Origin: an uncultured Bacteroides sp.
GTDB lineage: Bacteria > Bacteroidota > Bacteroidia > Bacteroidales > Bacteroidaceae
Assembly (NCBI GenBank): GCA_900557355.1
Contig: USSR01000260.1
Coordinates: forward strand, 1 to 8,840
DNA length: 8,840 bases
Direction: 5' to 3'
In this document: positions 6,098-8,840 of the stretch, in pieces
How positions within the stretch are numbered: position 1 is the first letter of the stretch
How the letters are laid out: each line of letters begins with the position of its first letter
Translations under genes and position numbers: made by a program
The notes under the pieces: model-generated
The model's database searches: none
What the model was told of the DNA's origin: nothing
Seen by the model: the letters and a program-made list of their open reading frames with translations, nothing else

Positions 6098-8840
6098 ATG
6101 AAAAAGTTAGTGGTACAGAATCTTTTAAAGGTTTGGTTGTGTGCAATGGTGTCGTTCATGACAGTGACGTTGTATGCACAAGGGAACTCTTTTAAGGTAT
6201 CGGGTACAGTAAAGGACAACACCGGTGAGCTGGTGATTGGCGCCACTGTCATTGATACCAAGACAAAAAATGGATGTGTGACGGACGTTGATGGAAACTT
6301 TTCTTTAGAGGTGACGCCAAATTCGTCGATTAAAGTAAGTTTTATCGGATATAAGTCACAGACGATTGCCATCAAGGCAGAACAGAAGGTTTATAATGTC
6401 ATCCTTCAAAGTGACAATGTTTTGATTGATGAACTGGTAGTGGTAGGCTATGGAGTGAAAAAGAAACAGACATTGACCGGTGCTGTATCTGCCGTAAACA
6501 CGAAGGACATTGTTTCTACAAAAAATGAAAGTTTACAGAATATGCTGACTGGTAAGATTGCCGGTTTACGTGTGGTTCAAAATTCAAGTGAGCCGGGAGC
6601 TTTCAATACATCGATGGATATTCGTGGACTGGGGAATCCATTGGTGATAATTGATGGTATTCCTCGCGATAATATGGCACGCGTTGATCCGGAAGATGTT
6701 GAGAGTATTTCTGTTTTGAAGGATGCCTCTGCTTCTATCTATGGTGTGCGTGCTGCCAATGGCGTGATTCTTATTACCACCAAAAAAGGTGCGCAAGGGA
6801 AACCGGAAATTAATTATTCGGGTAGCTTTACTTGGCAAATGCCTTCCAATTTCCCAGACTTGGTTACTTCACAAGAATGGATGACATTGGCTAATGAAAA
6901 GGGACGTCATAATGTAGATGGTGGAGGAGCTTCTTATTCTGATGAAGAAATAGCTGCTGCGCAGACTACAGATTGGAAATCAGCAGTATTACGTGGTTCT
7001 GCGCCTCAGACACAACATTCCATCAATATTTCAGGTGGGACGGAACGTGTAAATTATTATGCGAGTGTTGGCTATCAAGCGCAACAAAGTTTCTTGCAGA
7101 CAGATGATATGAATTACGATAAATGGACAATGCGTAGTAATCTTTCTGCCAATATTACTAAGAATCTGAAATTGGATGTTAATCTTTCAGGTTTGATGGA
7201 TGAGCGTAATACGCCGCATTATGGTGCTTATGATATTATTCGTGGTCTTTGGTTGATGCAGCCGATGGATCCCATTTATCAGGAGAATGGCGGTTTTACC
7301 CAGCCTTCAAACTCTACTTTGATGAATCCGGTGGCGATGATGGATAAGGATGCTGTAGGATATAAAACTTATAAGAGCAAATGGTTTCAGTCAAGTTTTT
7401 CATTGAGTTATGATGTACCTTGGGTAGAAGGATTGAAACTAAAGGGGTTGTATAGTTACGATTATATAATGAATGACAATAAGGAGTTTGAAAATACTTG
7501 GAAATCATATCGAGATGATCAGGTATGGACACGTAATGATCCTCCTAAAGTAGGTCGTACATTCTATTCAAAAGATAATACTTTATGGCAAGTACAAGCT
7601 AATTACTCTCGTGAGTTTAATGGGCATAATATTGATGCGATGCTGCTGTTTGAGGAATCGACTTATAAGGGGGATAACTTTAATGGTAAAAAGGAACTTT
7701 CTATTCCTATAGATCAAGTATTTGCCGGAAATGCTGATAACCAGCAATTTGGACAGAGTACTGCTGCTTCTGCCTTGTTTGATAATGCCAATCAAGCATT
7801 GGTAGGGCGTGTAGCTTACGATTATAAGTCCAGATATCTTATTGAATTTGCTTTCCGTTATGAAGGTTCTTCAAAATTCCCTGCAAATTCACGTTGGGCT
7901 ATGTTTCCTTCAGTGTCAGGGGGATGGCGTGTCTCTGAAGAAAAGTTCTGGAAAGAATCTTTTTTGAATTTCATTAATAACCTTAAAATACGTGCTTCTT
8001 GGGGTAAGATGGGAGACGATGGTGCTTTAGCGTATCAGTTCCTTAATGGTTATACGTATCCGGTAGGTGGGGCAGCATATGCGATGCCGGGCGGTGCCAT
8101 TTTTGATGGCTCATTTGTCAATGCTTCTGCAACAAAGGGATTGGCTAATCAAAGCATCTCATGGATTGAAGCTAAAACTTTTGATATAGGTTTTGATTTG
8201 GAAGCATGGGATGGCTTATTGGGATTGACTGTTGATTATTTCCGACGTGATCGTGATGGACTACTGACCACTCGGGCAGCGAGTCTTCCGGGAGTAGTGG
8301 GAGCCGCATTGCCACAAGAGAATCTGAATGGAGATATGACCCGTGGATATGAAATAGAAATAAGTCACCGTAATACCATCAATGAGTTCAGTTATGAGAT
8401 AAAAGGAAATTTTGCGTATGCCCGTTCAGAAAATAAACATGTGGAAGGTGCGCGGAAAGGTAATTCTTATTTGAATTGGAAACAAAATTCAAACGATCGT
8501 TTTACAGATCTTTGGTGGGGATATGGGGCCGGCGAACGTTTTACTTCATGGGATCAAATTTATTACAATTCTATTTATATAGGACGTGGTTCTGTACTCG
8601 GTGATTATAACTATGAGGATTGGAACGGTGATGGTTGGATTAATGAATTGGACGAACATCCTTTGACGAATACAGGAGACCGTCCTTTGATAAATTTTGG
8701 TTTGACGTTTAATGCAAGCTGGAAAGGTTTTGATGTAAGTCTGTTGTTGCAAGGAGCTGCCAAACGCCATATCTCTTATGATGAGTTGCTTTACAATCCA
8801 TTGTGGGCCAATACAAATGCTTTGGATCAATTTATGGAAT
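6098..8840 (+). CDS. SusC/RagA-family TonB-dependent outer-membrane transporter (3' end outside the window)
   Basis: This is the outer-membrane beta-barrel of a SusCD-type glycan importer, powered by TonB-ExbBD. The frame is open from ATG 6098 to the window end (914 codons; SusC proteins are usually about 1000 residues or more). In order it has a signal peptide (1 to about 28, ending LYAQ), a CarboxypepD_reg-like domain (~32-104, GTVKDNTGELVIGATV and VTDVDGNFSL), the TonB box DELVVVGYG (111-119), and a plug domain (~121-230) with DIRGLGNPLVIIDGIPRD, VESISVLKDASASIYGVRAANGVILITTKKG. The barrel follows from ~240. DWNGDGWINELD (841-852) is an EF-hand-like acidic loop of the kind common in SusC proteins. 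The gap from the GH38-like stop is 31 bp with no promoter or terminator, so it is probably cotranscribed. The start is supported by the signal peptide. The ligand cannot be read from sequence; a SusD gene is expected next. Confidence 0.96.
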   Translation, partial: MKKLVVQNLLKVWLCAMVSFMTVTLYAQGNSFKVSGTVKDNTGELVIGATVIDTKTKNGCVTDVDGNFSLEVTPNSSIKVSFIGYKSQTIAIKAEQKVYNVILQSDNVLIDELVVVGYGVKKKQTLTGAVSAVNTKDIVSTKNESLQNMLTGKIAGLRVVQNSSEPGAFNTSMDIRGLGNPLVIIDGIPRDNMARVDPEDVESISVLKDASASIYGVRAANGVILITTKKGAQGKPEINYSGSFTWQMPSNFPDLVTSQEWMTLANEKGRHNVDGGGASYSDEEIAAAQTTDWKSAVLRGSAPQTQHSINISGGTERVNYYASVGYQAQQSFLQTDDMNYDKWTMRSNLSANITKNLKLDVNLSGLMDERNTPHYGAYDIIRGLWLMQPMDPIYQENGGFTQPSNSTLMNPVAMMDKDAVGYKTYKSKWFQSSFSLSYDVPWVEGLKLKGLYSYDYIMNDNKEFENTWKSYRDDQVWTRNDPPKVGRTFYSKDNTLWQVQANYSREFNGHNIDAMLLFEESTYKGDNFNGKKELSIPIDQVFAGNADNQQFGQSTAASALFDNANQALVGRVAYDYKSRYLIEFAFRYEGSSKFPANSRWAMFPSVSGGWRVSEEKFWKESFLNFINNLKIRASWGKMGDDGALAYQFLNGYTYPVGGAAYAMPGGAIFDGSFVNASATKGLANQSISWIEAKTFDIGFDLEAWDGLLGLTVDYFRRDRDGLLTTRAASLPGVVGAALPQENLNGDMTRGYEIEISHRNTINEFSYEIKGNFAYARSENKHVEGARKGNSYLNWKQNSNDRFTDLWWGYGAGERFTSWDQIYYNSIYIGRGSVLGDYNYEDWNGDGWINELDEHPLTNTGDRPLINFGLTFNASWKGFDVSLLLQGAAKRHISYDELLYNPLWANTNALDQFME

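Noticed and set aside
6070..6375. 101-codon minus-strand frame over the start of the SusC gene
   Set aside because: It lies opposite the well-supported signal peptide and CarboxypepD_reg-like domain of SusC; an antisense shadow.
8618..8653. EF-hand-like loop DWNGDGWINELD in the SusC barrel considered as a novel insertion
   Set aside because: Acidic NGDG-type loops at this position are common in SusC/RagA proteins, so it is a family trait rather than a novelty.

Overview
The window looks like part of a polysaccharide-utilisation locus from a gut Bacteroidales bacterium (Bacteroides or a close relative). The grounds are a SusC/RagA-type TonB-dependent transporter with a DELVVVGYG TonB box, a secreted GH38-like glycosidase, a sulfatase, an AT-rich intergenic region with a Bacteroides-style TTTG / TAnnTTTG promoter, and starts preceded by A/T-rich sequence rather than Shine-Dalgarno motifs. 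The species cannot be fixed from the sequence alone.

Layout, all genes on the + strand: (1) 2-886, the C-terminal part of an S1-type sulfatase that runs off the left edge; (2) 906-2070, a 12-helix MFS sugar permease of the FucP/FHS type, 19 bp after the sulfatase. It carries a frameshift near 1947-1951, which throws the last ~40 codons out of frame, and an in-frame run of nine Gs at 1387-1395. A strong intrinsic terminator at 2114-2144 closes this first transcription unit. (3) 2071-2580, about 510 bp of very AT-rich non-coding DNA holding the terminator, two short dyads that share a 12-base core in opposite orientation, and the best promoter candidate in the window. (4) 2581-6066, a 1161-residue secreted protein with a discoidin-like N-terminal domain and a GH38-type zinc glycosidase core. 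(5) 6098 to the right edge, a SusC-like outer-membrane transporter that is open past the end. A SusD partner would be expected just downstream, outside the window.

The genes fit one pathway, by inference: the sulfatase and the GH38-like enzyme trim a sulfated, probably host-type glycan, the SusC protein imports oligosaccharides through the outer membrane, and the MFS permease carries released monosaccharide across the inner membrane. The permease as read here is probably damaged. The genes appear to form two transcription units: sulfatase-MFS ending at 2114-2144, and GH38-SusC starting near 2490.

No new defence, mobile or RNA system is evident. The points most worth a second look are the MFS frameshift, the paired 12-base dyads around the promoter region, a perfect 16-bp-stem hairpin inside the GH38-like gene, the G9 tract, and the uncertain substrate of the GH38-like enzyme.
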